Shown in pieces: positions 17,355 to 25,701 of a stretch of DNA of 64,000 nt. The notes under the pieces are model-generated. The model worked only from the letters and a program-made list of their open reading frames with translations, did not search any database and was not told the origin of the DNA. The DNA comes from Candidatus Solibacter sp. (lineage in GTDB: Bacteria; Acidobacteriota; Terriglobia; Bryobacterales; Bryobacteraceae): positions 62,001 to 126,000 of the forward strand of contig PNKE01000084.1 in the NCBI GenBank assembly GCA_013822245.1, in the 5' to 3' direction. Each line of letters starts with the position of its first letter. Within the stretch, counting starts at the first letter, position 1. The translations under genes and the position numbers were made by a program.

Positions 17355-17749
17355 GATTGCTCCTTCGTTGATTCGAATTCAGACAGGCCGGCCGCGGCCG
17401 GCGCCTCGCTGGCATGGGCCATGGCGCTGAACACAAGGTCCAGCACATGCTGGTCCGCCAGCGTGTAGTTGATGTGCTTGCCTTCCCGCCGCCGCGTCAC
17501 CAGCCGCTCATTGCGCAGCACGCGCAGCCGCTGCGAGATGGTCGAAACCGTCTCGCCTTCAATCGCCGCAAGCTCGGATACGCAGGCCGGACCTTGCGCC
17601 AGCAACCCCAGCAGCCGCAACCGCGCCGGGTCGCCCATGGCGCGGAACAGCATCGAGGCCCGTTCCAGAGCCGTTTCCGTCACCGGCAACCTGCGGCGCG
17701 CCGCGGCGTGTTCGGATCTGTCGCATAGAGGCTGAGAGGCGATTCTCAT
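17351..17749 (-). CDS. ArsR/SmtB-family metal-sensing repressor with alpha-5 zinc site
   Basis: A 132-residue winged-helix repressor. The recognition region is ETVSTISQRLRVLRNERLV. The C-terminal helix reads DQHVLDLVFSAMAHASE: Asp, His two residues later, His thirteen later and Glu sixteen later match the spacing of the SmtB zinc ligands Asp104, His106, His117 and Glu120. This strongly suggests zinc sensing at the alpha-5 site. An N-terminal Cys/His pair (PLCDRSEH) could form an additional site. The ATG at 17749 is chosen; an in-frame TTG exists at 17755. It is divergent from the P-type ATPase. Confidence 0.85.
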   Translation of the reverse strand: MRIASQPLCDRSEHAAARRRLPVTETALERASMLFRAMGDPARLRLLGLLAQGPACVSELAAIEGETVSTISQRLRVLRNERLVTRRREGKHINYTLADQHVLDLVFSAMAHASEAPAAAGLSEFESTKEQS

Positions 17750-17775
17750 TATCAATCACTTGCACATTTGTGCAA
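17733..17775. promoter_or_regulatory. Divergent repressor operator region
   Basis: TTGCACA-TT-TGTGCAA (17760-17775) is a perfect 7-2-7 palindrome between the repressor and the ATPase genes. A second dyad, TGAGA...TCTCA, spans 17733-17748 and covers the repressor's first codons. SmtB-type repressors bind AT-rich imperfect dyads in just this position. Binding here is inferred. Confidence 0.6.
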
Positions 17776-20059
17776 CTGTCAAATTCATCCTCCAACAAAT
17801 CAGCCGTCCGGTCAAGCAAAATCGGCCCCTCCCGGTGATCGACTTGCCTCGGCGCCCGCAAAGCGGTACCTTATTGATATACAACCCTCAACAAAGAACC
17901 GCACCCGGATCGAGTTCCGCGTCCACGGCATGGACTGCTCGGAGGAAGTCTCACTGCTCAGGCGCGAACTGAGCAAAGTGACCGGCATTTACGAACTCCA
18001 CTTCGACATCATCCAGGCCCGCATGGCGGTCGACGCCGATCCCGGACTCACCAGCGCCGCCGCCATCCAGACCGTCGTCGCCCGTGCCGGGCTGAGTTGC
18101 GAACCCTGGGACGTCCAGGATTCAGGCGCGCGGGCCGTCCCGAAATTTAATTACCGGCGCTGGCTGACGGCGGCAAGCCTGATTTTTCTCGCCGCCGGCG
18201 CGGCTGTGAACGCCATCTTCCACGGCGTGGGGGTCCTTCATCTGTTGGCCCACCAGAGCCACGGCCACGAACTCCATGCCGACGTTGCCGTTCTGTTCGC
18301 CCTGGCCATTGCCGCCGGCTTCGCGCCGTTCGCCAAAAAGGCCTGGGCCTCGCTGCGCGCCCTCAGGCCGGACATGAACCTGCTGGTCGCCATCTCCATG
18401 ACCGGGGCCTGCCTGCTGGGCGAGTGGATGGAAGGCGCGACGCTCGCCTTCCTGTTCGCCCTCGCGGCGGAGATCGAAAGCTGGAGTGCGTCCCGCGCCC
18501 GTCAGGCGGTCTCGGGCCTGTTCAGCGCCAGCCCCAGGGAGGCCGCGGTGCTGCACGGCGGCCATGAGCACCGGATTCCGGCGGCAAAGGTCAAAGCCGG
18601 CGACCGCGTCGCGGTCCGGCCCGGCGAGAAGATCCCTTGCGACGGCGAGGTGCTAGCGGGCGAATCGCATGTCGATCAGTCGCTGATCACGGGCGAGTCG
18701 GTCGCCGTGCCCAAGCAGCCGGGCAGCCAGGTCTATGCCGGCACGCTCAACTCCGGCGGATATCTCGAAGTCAGGGCGACCCGCGCCGCCTCCGACACCA
18801 CCGTTTCGCGCATCCTCCGGATGGTGACCGAATCCACCCAGCGCCGGACGCGGGCCGAGCTCTTCGTCGACAGATTCGTCCGCATCTACACGCCTGCCGT
18901 CTTCGGCCTGGCATTTCTGGTGGTCGGCATCCCGCCGCTGCTGCTCGGCGGCGACTGGAGCCACTGGTTTTATCAGGGCATGGTCGTACTGCTCATCTCC
19001 TGCCCCTGCGCGCTGGTGATCTCGACGCCCGTCACCATGGTCTCCGCCCTGGCCTCGGCCGCCCGCCATGGGGTTCTCATCAAAGGCGGCGCCTACCTGG
19101 AGGAAGCGGCCCGGCTCAAAGCCGTGTTCTTTGACAAGACGGGCGTGCTCACCGCCGGCCAGGCCAGCGTCGTCGCTTTCATGTCCATCAATGGCGCCGA
19201 CCCCGACGCCACGCTCGCCCGCCTGGCGGCGCTGGAATCCCGCAGCGAGCACCCGCTCGGCCGCGCCCTTGTCGCCTATGCCAACCAGCGCGGCATCGCC
19301 GCCGCCCCCGCCGAGGCCTTCCAAGCGCTGCCCGGACGCGGCGTCACGGCCTCTGTCGGCGATCGCCCGTATTGGGCCGGCGGTGTCAGGATGATGGAGT
19401 CGCTCGGCCTGAATGCCGAATCCCACAGAGACAAAATCGACGCTCTTGAGGCCGGCGGCTGCACCGTCATCCTCTGCGGCCACGAGCAGGAAGCCCTCGC
19501 CGCCGTGGCGCTCTCCGACGCAGTCCGCCCCGAGGCCCGCAACGCCCTCGAAGTCCTGCATCGGATGGGGGTGAAGCACCTCGCCGTGCTCACCGGCGAC
19601 GGCGATGCCGCGGCCCGCTCGGCCACCGCCGGTCTGCCGCTGGACGACATCCGTACGCGCCTGTTGCCCGAGGAAAAGGCCGCCGCCGTCCGCGGCTACA
19701 GACAACTCCACGGACCCGTCGCCATGGTGGGCGACGGATTCAACGACGCACCGGCCATGGCCGAGGCCAACGTGGCCATTGCCATGGGACCCAACGCCAC
19801 CGACCTCGCCGTGGAGTCCTCCGACGTCGTTTTGATGACCGCCGATCTCAACCGCCTGCCTTTCCTCATCACCCATGCCAGGCGCGCCGCCCGCGTCGTC
19901 CGCGAAAACGTGGCCATCGCCCTGGGCCTCAAACTGGCGTTCCTCGCCGCCGCCGCCATGGGCTCGGCCACGCTCTGGATGGCCATTGCCGCCGATATGG
20001 GCGCAACTCTGCTGGTCACTTTGAACGGCTTGCGTCTGTTGCGCGTGAAGAAGGCGTAA
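17768..20059 (+). CDS. Heavy-metal P1B-type ATPase, probable Zn/Cd exporter
   Basis: A P-type ATPase of up to 763 residues with all hallmarks: an HMA-like domain with GMDCSEEV (one Cys, followed by Glu-Glu), the membrane SCPCAL motif, the phosphorylation loop FDKTGVLT, the HP motif region SEHPLGRAL and the hinge GDGFNDAPAMAEA. The CPC motif plus the zinc-type repressor beside it favour Zn/Cd/Pb export. The start is uncertain: the only in-frame initiators near the expected place are a TTG at 17768, lying inside the palindrome, and the ATG at 17930, which would cut off the first strand of the HMA domain. Confidence 0.85.
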   Translation: MCNCQIHPPTNQPSGQAKSAPPGDRLASAPAKRYLIDIQPSTKNRTRIEFRVHGMDCSEEVSLLRRELSKVTGIYELHFDIIQARMAVDADPGLTSAAAIQTVVARAGLSCEPWDVQDSGARAVPKFNYRRWLTAASLIFLAAGAAVNAIFHGVGVLHLLAHQSHGHELHADVAVLFALAIAAGFAPFAKKAWASLRALRPDMNLLVAISMTGACLLGEWMEGATLAFLFALAAEIESWSASRARQAVSGLFSASPREAAVLHGGHEHRIPAAKVKAGDRVAVRPGEKIPCDGEVLAGESHVDQSLITGESVAVPKQPGSQVYAGTLNSGGYLEVRATRAASDTTVSRILRMVTESTQRRTRAELFVDRFVRIYTPAVFGLAFLVVGIPPLLLGGDWSHWFYQGMVVLLISCPCALVISTPVTMVSALASAARHGVLIKGGAYLEEAARLKAVFFDKTGVLTAGQASVVAFMSINGADPDATLARLAALESRSEHPLGRALVAYANQRGIAAAPAEAFQALPGRGVTASVGDRPYWAGGVRMMESLGLNAESHRDKIDALEAGGCTVILCGHEQEALAAVALSDAVRPEARNALEVLHRMGVKHLAVLTGDGDAAARSATAGLPLDDIRTRLLPEEKAAAVRGYRQLHGPVAMVGDGFNDAPAMAEANVAIAMGPNATDLAVESSDVVLMTADLNRLPFLITHARRAARVVRENVAIALGLKLAFLAAAAMGSATLWMAIAADMGATLLVTLNGLRLLRVKKA

Positions 20060-20061
20060 GC

Positions 20062-20451
20062 TCAGCGCGCGGGCCGGTTCCCGTTGCACTCCGGGCAACT
20101 GCCGTAAAGCACCAGTTCGTGACGCCTCACCGAATAGCCCGTCTCCGCCAACCTGTCCAGCCCCGGCAGGCAGCCATGCAATTCGAACACCCGGCTGCAT
20201 GACTCGCACTGGAAGTGATGGTGATGATCCTTGCCCGCGATCTCGTATCTCGACGTCTCGCCCGGCAACTCGACCGTCGCCAGCCACCCCTCATCCACCA
20301 GCGATTTCACGTTCCGGTAAACGGTGGCAATCCCGAGCTTTTCGACTTTCGATTGAGCCAGATCCAGGACCTCGCCCGTCGACAACGGCCGCCCCGCTTC
20401 CTCGAAGGCCTCCCGGATCGCCACCTTCTGCCGTGTGTTTCGCGTGATCAT
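20062..20451 (-). CDS. Fur-family metal-responsive repressor
   Basis: A 129-residue Fur/Zur-type protein. The N-terminal winged helix (MITRNTRQKVAIREAF, then GIATVYRNVKSLVDEG) is followed by the dimerisation domain with KDHHHHFQCESCSRVFEL and a terminal GSCPECN. The two CxxC pairs form the structural zinc site seen in many Fur, Zur and PerR proteins; which metal it senses is not decided by this. It converges on the ATPase gene, 2 bases apart. A zinc role is suggested only by the neighbourhood. Confidence 0.82.
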   Translation of the reverse strand: MITRNTRQKVAIREAFEEAGRPLSTGEVLDLAQSKVEKLGIATVYRNVKSLVDEGWLATVELPGETSRYEIAGKDHHHHFQCESCSRVFELHGCLPGLDRLAETGYSVRRHELVLYGSCPECNGNRPAR

Positions 20452-20552
20452 CCAGTTCTTATGATAGTGATTCCCCACTCTCGCGTGGGCGGCGCACGCA
20501 GGATTGGCTGGCTCCCGTCCGCAATCGGATTCACGGTCACCGGGTTTGCGGC

Positions 20553-20824
20553 TCAACCGCGGCACGGGGCCGGCCCCGCGGGTTGTAGCGCGCCCGCCCG
20601 CGGTTGTGACGGCATCGGCGCGGACCGCCGGGGCGGGGCCGCGGGCTGCGAGAACCGAGGCTGCCCGCCGGGCGCGATGTTGGCGGCCGGTTTGGTCCAG
20701 GCGATGCCGCCGCTGGACTCGGCGTAACAGGTGATTTCGCCCGCCGCAACCCGGCGGCGCGCAATTCGGCGATCATTATGCGGTCAACGAAAAGCTCGCG
20801 GCGCTCCATCATGAATTCGAGCAT
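20553..20824 (-). pseudogene. Remnant of a secreted glycosidase-like gene
   Basis: Two pieces in different frames: MMERRELFVDRIMIAELRAA just after the ATG at 20824, then AGEITCYAESSGGIAWTKP about 80 bases on. Together they recall a protein family I know from Planctomycetota and Acidobacteriota that starts with a RELFVD...LI segment and later has a TCYAESxDGIxWTKP segment. Most of the intervening and following sequence is missing and the frame is broken. This reading rests on recognition by eye. Confidence 0.4.
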
Positions 20825-20874
20825 GGCGGGAAGCGCGCCGCATGGAGAGTCCGCCGGGCTTAGCGGTCCGGAGT

Positions 20875-21837
20875 CTATCCGTTTGGATCGCCGCCCGGCG
20901 CCGGCGGGTGACCGGGCGAGGCTGGAGGCCGGAGCAGCGAGAGGGCGACGGATCCGGCGATCAATGACGCCACGACGGCCAGCGAGGCGCCGATCGGCAC
21001 CTTGTAAATGTCGGTGAGCACCATCTTGAAGCCCACGAATACAAGCACCAGCGCCAGGCCCACGCGCAGGAAATGGAACTGGCCCATGACGCCGGCCAGG
21101 ACGAAGTAAAGCGCGCGCAGTCCAAGGATGGCGAAGATGTTGGACGTATAGACGATGAAGGGGTCGCGCGTAATGGCGAAGATAGCCGGGATCGAGTCCA
21201 CGGCGAAAACGATGTCGGTTGTCTCGACGCAAACCAGGACAAGCAGCAGCGGGGTGGCATAGCGCTTGCCCGCTTCAGTCACGATGAAGCGCGATCCCTG
21301 ATACGTTTTGACGCTGGGCACCAGGCGGTGAAACAGCCGGAAAACGGGATTGCGCTCGGGATGCGACTCGGTTGCGCCGCCCACCATCTTCACTCCCGTG
21401 AAGATCAGGAAGGCCCCGAAGACGTAAATCACCCAGTGGAACTGCTGAAGCAGGGCGGCGCCAAGCAGAATGAAGACCGCCCGCATGATGAGCGCGCCCA
21501 CGATGCCCCAGAACAGCACTCTGTGCTGGTATGCGGCCGGAACCTTGAAGTAGGAAAAGATGACGATGAACACGAAAATGTTGTCCACCGAAAGAGCTTT
21601 CTCGATCAGGTAGCCGGTGAAGAACTCCAATCCGCGTTCCGGCCCGAACCAGCGGTAGACTCCGGCGTTGAACACCAGCGCCAGAGCGATCCACACGGCG
21701 GTCCAGACCAGCGCCTCACGCGTCCTGACCGCATGGTCGCGGCGGTGGAAGACGCCCAGGTCCAGAGCCAGCAGGGCCAGGATCAGAATTGTGAATCCCA
21801 CCCACATCGTGGGGGTGCCCACGCTTTCAATACCCAC
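20875..21837 (-). CDS. TerC/Alx-family membrane protein
   Basis: A 320-residue protein with about nine transmembrane helices. The family signature is present: acidic residues within helices (EKALSVDNIFVF and VETTDIVFAVDSIPAIFAI). Relatives (Alx, TerC, MeeY) are linked to manganese export and to metal loading of exported proteins. The C-terminal tail (PPASPGHPPAPGGDPNG) is Pro/Gly-rich and probably cytoplasmic. I looked for a manganese-type leader structure in the 600 bases upstream and found none I could support. Confidence 0.85.
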   Translation of the reverse strand: MGIESVGTPTMWVGFTILILALLALDLGVFHRRDHAVRTREALVWTAVWIALALVFNAGVYRWFGPERGLEFFTGYLIEKALSVDNIFVFIVIFSYFKVPAAYQHRVLFWGIVGALIMRAVFILLGAALLQQFHWVIYVFGAFLIFTGVKMVGGATESHPERNPVFRLFHRLVPSVKTYQGSRFIVTEAGKRYATPLLLVLVCVETTDIVFAVDSIPAIFAITRDPFIVYTSNIFAILGLRALYFVLAGVMGQFHFLRVGLALVLVFVGFKMVLTDIYKVPIGASLAVVASLIAGSVALSLLRPPASPGHPPAPGGDPNG

Positions 21838-22435
21838 GCGAACCTCCAGCCGGGCCGCGACGCCCGGCCGCGGCGCCCGGTGTCAAGCGTGCCCGGCAAC
21901 TGTATTCCCGTTCCAAAGTCTCAGTTCGTCCTTAATCCCGGAAGACCCGCTAGGCGCATCGGCCCCGCGGGAATCTCTCAAATCGCCGGAAGCGCGGCAC
22001 AATCGGCCGGACGGGACCAGTCTCCGGCTGCTCCTTCATGATGCCGCCCGCCCCTGATCCGCGGGCCGCCGGCGCCTGTCCAAATCCCCCGGCTCGAACC
22101 GCGGACTCATGCGGGCGTTTCCCGCGGGAGACCGGCGCTCAGCCTCGTTGGTGAATCCGTCGCGGGGATCATTTCCGGGCTGTCCTGCCTGCCCCCGGCG
22201 CCGGCCGGCAAAGGCTTGGGGAGACAACGCCTGCCGTCCAGACCCCTTCAGTCAATCTTCATTGTATTCAATTCACCCGCAAATAGAAACAGATGCGGCA
22301 CCCGCGCCCCAATCCCGTCCGCGTTCTGGCCGGGCCGCCGTTCCAGGATCCCGCGGAATCGCTGCCGGCGTGGATCGATGGCTCGACGGCATCGGCTCTG
22401 CAAGCCCGCCGCTTCCACAGGTAGTCTGGTAGGAG
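21838..22435. other. Intergenic region, nothing recognised
   Basis: This stretch of about 600 bases separates the divergent terC and tldD genes. It must hold both promoters. I saw no convincing reading frame, riboswitch-like fold, tRNA or long repeat. A GC-rich, cytosine-biased segment at 22180-22240 precedes an AT-richer one at 22250-22295 that may be the tldD promoter area. Confidence 0.4.
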
Positions 22436-23860
22436 ATGAATTTTTCCGACTCCTGGGTCGCCCGCCACGCGGGCCTCACGCTGAGCGTGCTTGAACAAGT
22501 CCTCGCCGAGGCGCTCTCCAAGGGCGGCGACTACGCCGACCTCTACTTCGAATCCACCGCAACCACCTCGGTCGCCCTCGACGAGGAGATCGTCAAATCG
22601 GCGGCGCAGGGCTTCTCGTCCGGCTGCGGCGTCCGGGTGCTTTCCGGCGAGCGCACAGGTTACGGCTACACCGCCGATCTCACCATTGAAAAGATGCGGC
22701 AAGCGGCCTCCATCGCCGCCTGCATCGCATCGGGTCCGGCCAAGGTCTCGCGCTCGGGTTTCGAGCCCTCGCCGGCTCACCGGCTCTATGAGATCAACGG
22801 GCCCGAGGCATCCCTCTCCGACCGCGTGGCCCTCATCCGCCGCGCCGACGGGGCCGCCCGCGCCGCCGACAGCCGTGTCATCCAGGTGATGGCCAGCTAT
22901 GCCGACAGCGTCAAGCATGTCCTGATTCTCACCAGCGAAGGCCGCATCGCCTGGGATACCCAGCCCATGGCGCGGCTCAACGTCCAGGTGATCGCCCGCC
23001 AGGACTCAGGCCAGCCCCAGCGCGGCTATTCCGGCGGCGGGGGCCGCGTCGCCTTCGACTACTTCCTCGCCGAGCGGACCCCGGAAGAGTTCGCCAGGGA
23101 AGCCGTCCGCCAGGCCATCGTCCAGCTCGACGCCGACGATGCCCCGGCGGGCGAAATGACCGTCGTCCTCGGACCCGGCTGGCCCGGCATCCTGCTGCAC
23201 GAGGCCGTTGGTCACGGCCTTGAGGCCGACTTCAACCGCAAGGGGGTATCGGCGTTCTCGGGCCGCGCCGGCCAGAAAGTCGCCTCCGAGCTCTGCACCG
23301 TCGTTGACGACGGAACCATGGCCCGCCGCCGCGGTTCGCTCAACGTCGACGATGAGGGCATCGCCACCTCGCGCACCGTGCTCATCGAAAACGGAATCCT
23401 GCGCGGCTATTTGCAGGACCGCCTTTCCAGCCGCCTGCTCGGCGCCGCGCCCACCGGAAACGGCCGCCGCGAGAGCTACCACTACACGCCCATGCCCCGC
23501 ATGACCAATACCTTCATGCTCGCCGGCGAGAGCGACCCCGAGGAGATCATCCGCTCGGTCAAATCCGGCATCTATTGCGCCAACTTCGGCGGCGGTCAGG
23601 TCGATATCACCTCGGGCAGTTTCGTCTTCTCGGCCACTGAGTCCTATCTGATCGAGGACGGCAGACTCACCCGCCCGGTCCGCGGAGCGTCGCTGATCGG
23701 CAACGGCCCCGAGGCCCTCAAGTCCGTCTCCATGGTCGGCAACGACCTCAAACTCGATGAAGGCGTGGGCATCTGCGGCAAGGAAGGACAAAGCGTGCCG
23801 GTCGGGGTTGGCATCCCGACCATCAGGATCGACCGCATGACCGTGGGAGGAGGCAAATGA
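22436..23860 (+). CDS. tldD: TldD metalloprotease subunit
   Basis: A 474-residue TldD protein. TldD and TldE form a heterodimeric zinc protease that trims modified peptides such as microcin B17 precursors and degrades unfolded peptides. The metal-binding HEAVGHGLE motif lies near residue 257, with the conserved GRAGQKV and CIGKEGQS-like glycine loops further on. Length is normal. The stop overlaps the tldE start by an ATGA, which couples their translation. No RiPP precursor is visible nearby. Confidence 0.92.
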   Translation: MNFSDSWVARHAGLTLSVLEQVLAEALSKGGDYADLYFESTATTSVALDEEIVKSAAQGFSSGCGVRVLSGERTGYGYTADLTIEKMRQAASIAACIASGPAKVSRSGFEPSPAHRLYEINGPEASLSDRVALIRRADGAARAADSRVIQVMASYADSVKHVLILTSEGRIAWDTQPMARLNVQVIARQDSGQPQRGYSGGGGRVAFDYFLAERTPEEFAREAVRQAIVQLDADDAPAGEMTVVLGPGWPGILLHEAVGHGLEADFNRKGVSAFSGRAGQKVASELCTVVDDGTMARRRGSLNVDDEGIATSRTVLIENGILRGYLQDRLSSRLLGAAPTGNGRRESYHYTPMPRMTNTFMLAGESDPEEIIRSVKSGIYCANFGGGQVDITSGSFVFSATESYLIEDGRLTRPVRGASLIGNGPEALKSVSMVGNDLKLDEGVGICGKEGQSVPVGVGIPTIRIDRMTVGGGK

Positions 23861-25218
23861 GCGTACCCAATAACCGGACCGAGGAGATCGCCGCCCGGCT
23901 CATCCGCCTGGCGCTCGACGCCGGCGCCACGGAAGCCGAAGCCGGCGCCGCCGACGGCAGCGAATTCGAATGCACGGTCCGCCTCGGAGAACTTGAAACG
24001 CTCAAGGAGGCCGGATCGTCGGCCGCCGGAGTGCGCGTTTTCCGCGGCAAGCGGAGCGGAACGTCGTCCACATCCGATCTCTCCGATGACGGTCTCCGCC
24101 GCATGGTCGCCTCCGCCATGGCGCTGGCCGAAGTCTCGATGGAGGACCCTTCGGCGGGCCTGCCCGCTCCCGCTGAACTGGGTTGCGCCGCGGGGGACTT
24201 CGATCTCTACCACCCCGACATCGAAGCCGCGCCCCCCGAACTCCGCATCGAATGCGCCCGCCGCGCCGAAAAGGCCGCGCTCGACTTCGACCCTCGCATC
24301 ACCAACAGCGAGGGCGGCTCCTACGGCTCCTCGATCACCACCCGCGCCTTCGCCAACTCGCCCGGCTTCCTCGGCTCCTACAAGACGTCGTCCTGCTCGC
24401 TCAGCGTTGTCAGCGTCGCCCAGAACGGCGGCGGCAAACTCGAACGCGACTATTGGTACGACATCTCCCGCTCCTTCGCCAAGCTGCCCGCCCCGGAGCA
24501 GATTGGCGTCAAGGCCGCCCAGTGGACGTTGCGCCGCCTCGGCGCGCGCAAGGTCGAAACGCGGAAAGCGCCTGTCGTCCTCGACCCCCGCGTCGCCCGC
24601 TCGCTGGCCGGCCATATGTTCTCGGCCGTCACCGGCGAATCGGTCTATCATAAGTCTTCCTACCTCGCCGAGAAGCTCGGCCGGACGGTGGCCTCGAAAT
24701 GCGTCACCATCATCGACGACGCCCTCATGCCCGGCGGTTTCGGCACCTCGCCGTTCGACGACGAGGGCGTCCCGTCGCGCCGCACCACGGTGGTCAACGA
24801 GGGCAGGCTCGAAACCTTCCTGCTGAACACCTACATGGCCCGCAAACTCGGCATGTCGACCACCGGCAACGCCTCGCGCGGCCTGGCCGGCAACCCCGGG
24901 ACCGGCCACGGCAACCTCTACATCCAACCGGGGACGCGGACGCCCGAGGAGTTGATTTCGTCGGTCAAGAACGGATTCTATGTGACCGAATTGATCGGCA
25001 GCGGTGTCAATATTGTCAATGGAGACTATTCGCGGGGCGCGGCCGGCGTTTGGATCGAAAACGGCCGCCTCGCCGGAGCGGTCCATGAGGTCACCGTGTC
25101 GGGCAACCTGGCCGAGATGTGGTCGATGATCGAGGATGTCGCCAACGATCTGGAGTTCCGCGGATCGGTGGCCGCGCCAACTTTGTTGATTGGGGAGATG
25201 AGGGTCAGTGGTACATAA
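23857..25218 (+). CDS. tldE: TldE/PmbA metalloprotease partner subunit
   Basis: A 453-residue TldE/PmbA protein, the non-catalytic partner that shapes the TldD peptide tunnel. The family features are present (GTGHGNLYIQPG, ELIGSGVNIVNGDYSRGAAG and LIGEMRV), while the HExxxH zinc motif of TldD is absent, as expected. The gene is coupled to tldD by a 4-base overlap and followed by a membrane-anchored protein with an 11-base overlap, giving a tight operon. Confidence 0.9.
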   Translation: MSVPNNRTEEIAARLIRLALDAGATEAEAGAADGSEFECTVRLGELETLKEAGSSAAGVRVFRGKRSGTSSTSDLSDDGLRRMVASAMALAEVSMEDPSAGLPAPAELGCAAGDFDLYHPDIEAAPPELRIECARRAEKAALDFDPRITNSEGGSYGSSITTRAFANSPGFLGSYKTSSCSLSVVSVAQNGGGKLERDYWYDISRSFAKLPAPEQIGVKAAQWTLRRLGARKVETRKAPVVLDPRVARSLAGHMFSAVTGESVYHKSSYLAEKLGRTVASKCVTIIDDALMPGGFGTSPFDDEGVPSRRTTVVNEGRLETFLLNTYMARKLGMSTTGNASRGLAGNPGTGHGNLYIQPGTRTPEELISSVKNGFYVTELIGSGVNIVNGDYSRGAAGVWIENGRLAGAVHEVTVSGNLAEMWSMIEDVANDLEFRGSVAAPTLLIGEMRVSGT

Positions 25219-25696
25219 CGCGCGCCGGTTGAGAGAGACCAACAGGTCGGGATTCCTGGTGCTGCTGACGGCGTCGGCAGCGGTTTTGGCATTGGGGGCG
25301 GCGGCCTGGTTCTACCTCCTGCGGGGACCTGCCGAGCCGGCCGGGCCGCCCGGCCTCTCGGCCGAGGCCAAGGCCTATACCAAGCACCTGGGCCTGTCTG
25401 ACTTCGAAATCAAGGCCGCCGACAGTTTCATGCGGTCCACCCTGGTGGAACTGCTCGGCAGGATCACCAACAAAGGCGGCCGCAAGCTGAGGGTGGTCGA
25501 AATCACCTGCGTATTCTATGATTCGTCGATGCAGTACACCGTCCATCGCGAACGCGTCGCAATCGTCCGCGCCAAGGACGGCCCGCTGCTGCCGGGCCAG
25601 TCGCGCAACTTCCGCCTGCCTTTCGACGCCATCCCGAGCACCTGGAACCAGGCCACGCCGCAGATGGTGATCGCGCATATCGAGTTCGCCGAGTAG
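25208..25696 (+). CDS. Membrane-anchored hypothetical protein
   Basis: A 162-residue protein with one N-terminal transmembrane helix (GFLVLLTASAAVLALGAAAWFYLL is the region, about 15-38) and a beta-rich domain outside. Segments such as STLVELLGRITNKGGRKLRV and VEITCVFYDSSMQYTVHRER look like an FxLYD or DUF2393-type sandwich that often senses or binds in the periplasm. It starts with GTG at 25208, overlapping tldE by 11 bases. The following gene begins 6 bases after its stop. Function is unknown. Confidence 0.62.
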   Translation: MVHNARRLRETNRSGFLVLLTASAAVLALGAAAWFYLLRGPAEPAGPPGLSAEAKAYTKHLGLSDFEIKAADSFMRSTLVELLGRITNKGGRKLRVVEITCVFYDSSMQYTVHRERVAIVRAKDGPLLPGQSRNFRLPFDAIPSTWNQATPQMVIAHIEFAE

Positions 25697-25701
25697 CGCG
25701 G

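Noticed and set aside
18653-20287. A 544-codon open frame antisense to the P-type ATPase
   Set aside because: Compositional shadow; the ATPase carries all catalytic motifs on the other strand.
21838-22100. A manganese riboswitch (yybP-ykoY type) upstream of terC
   Set aside because: I could not align its conserved loops with the sequence on the minus strand.
23644-25242. A 532-codon open frame antisense to tldE
   Set aside because: It mirrors the GC-rich third positions of tldE, has odd composition (His/Arg/Gly/Asp-rich) and no family resemblance. tldE itself is certain.
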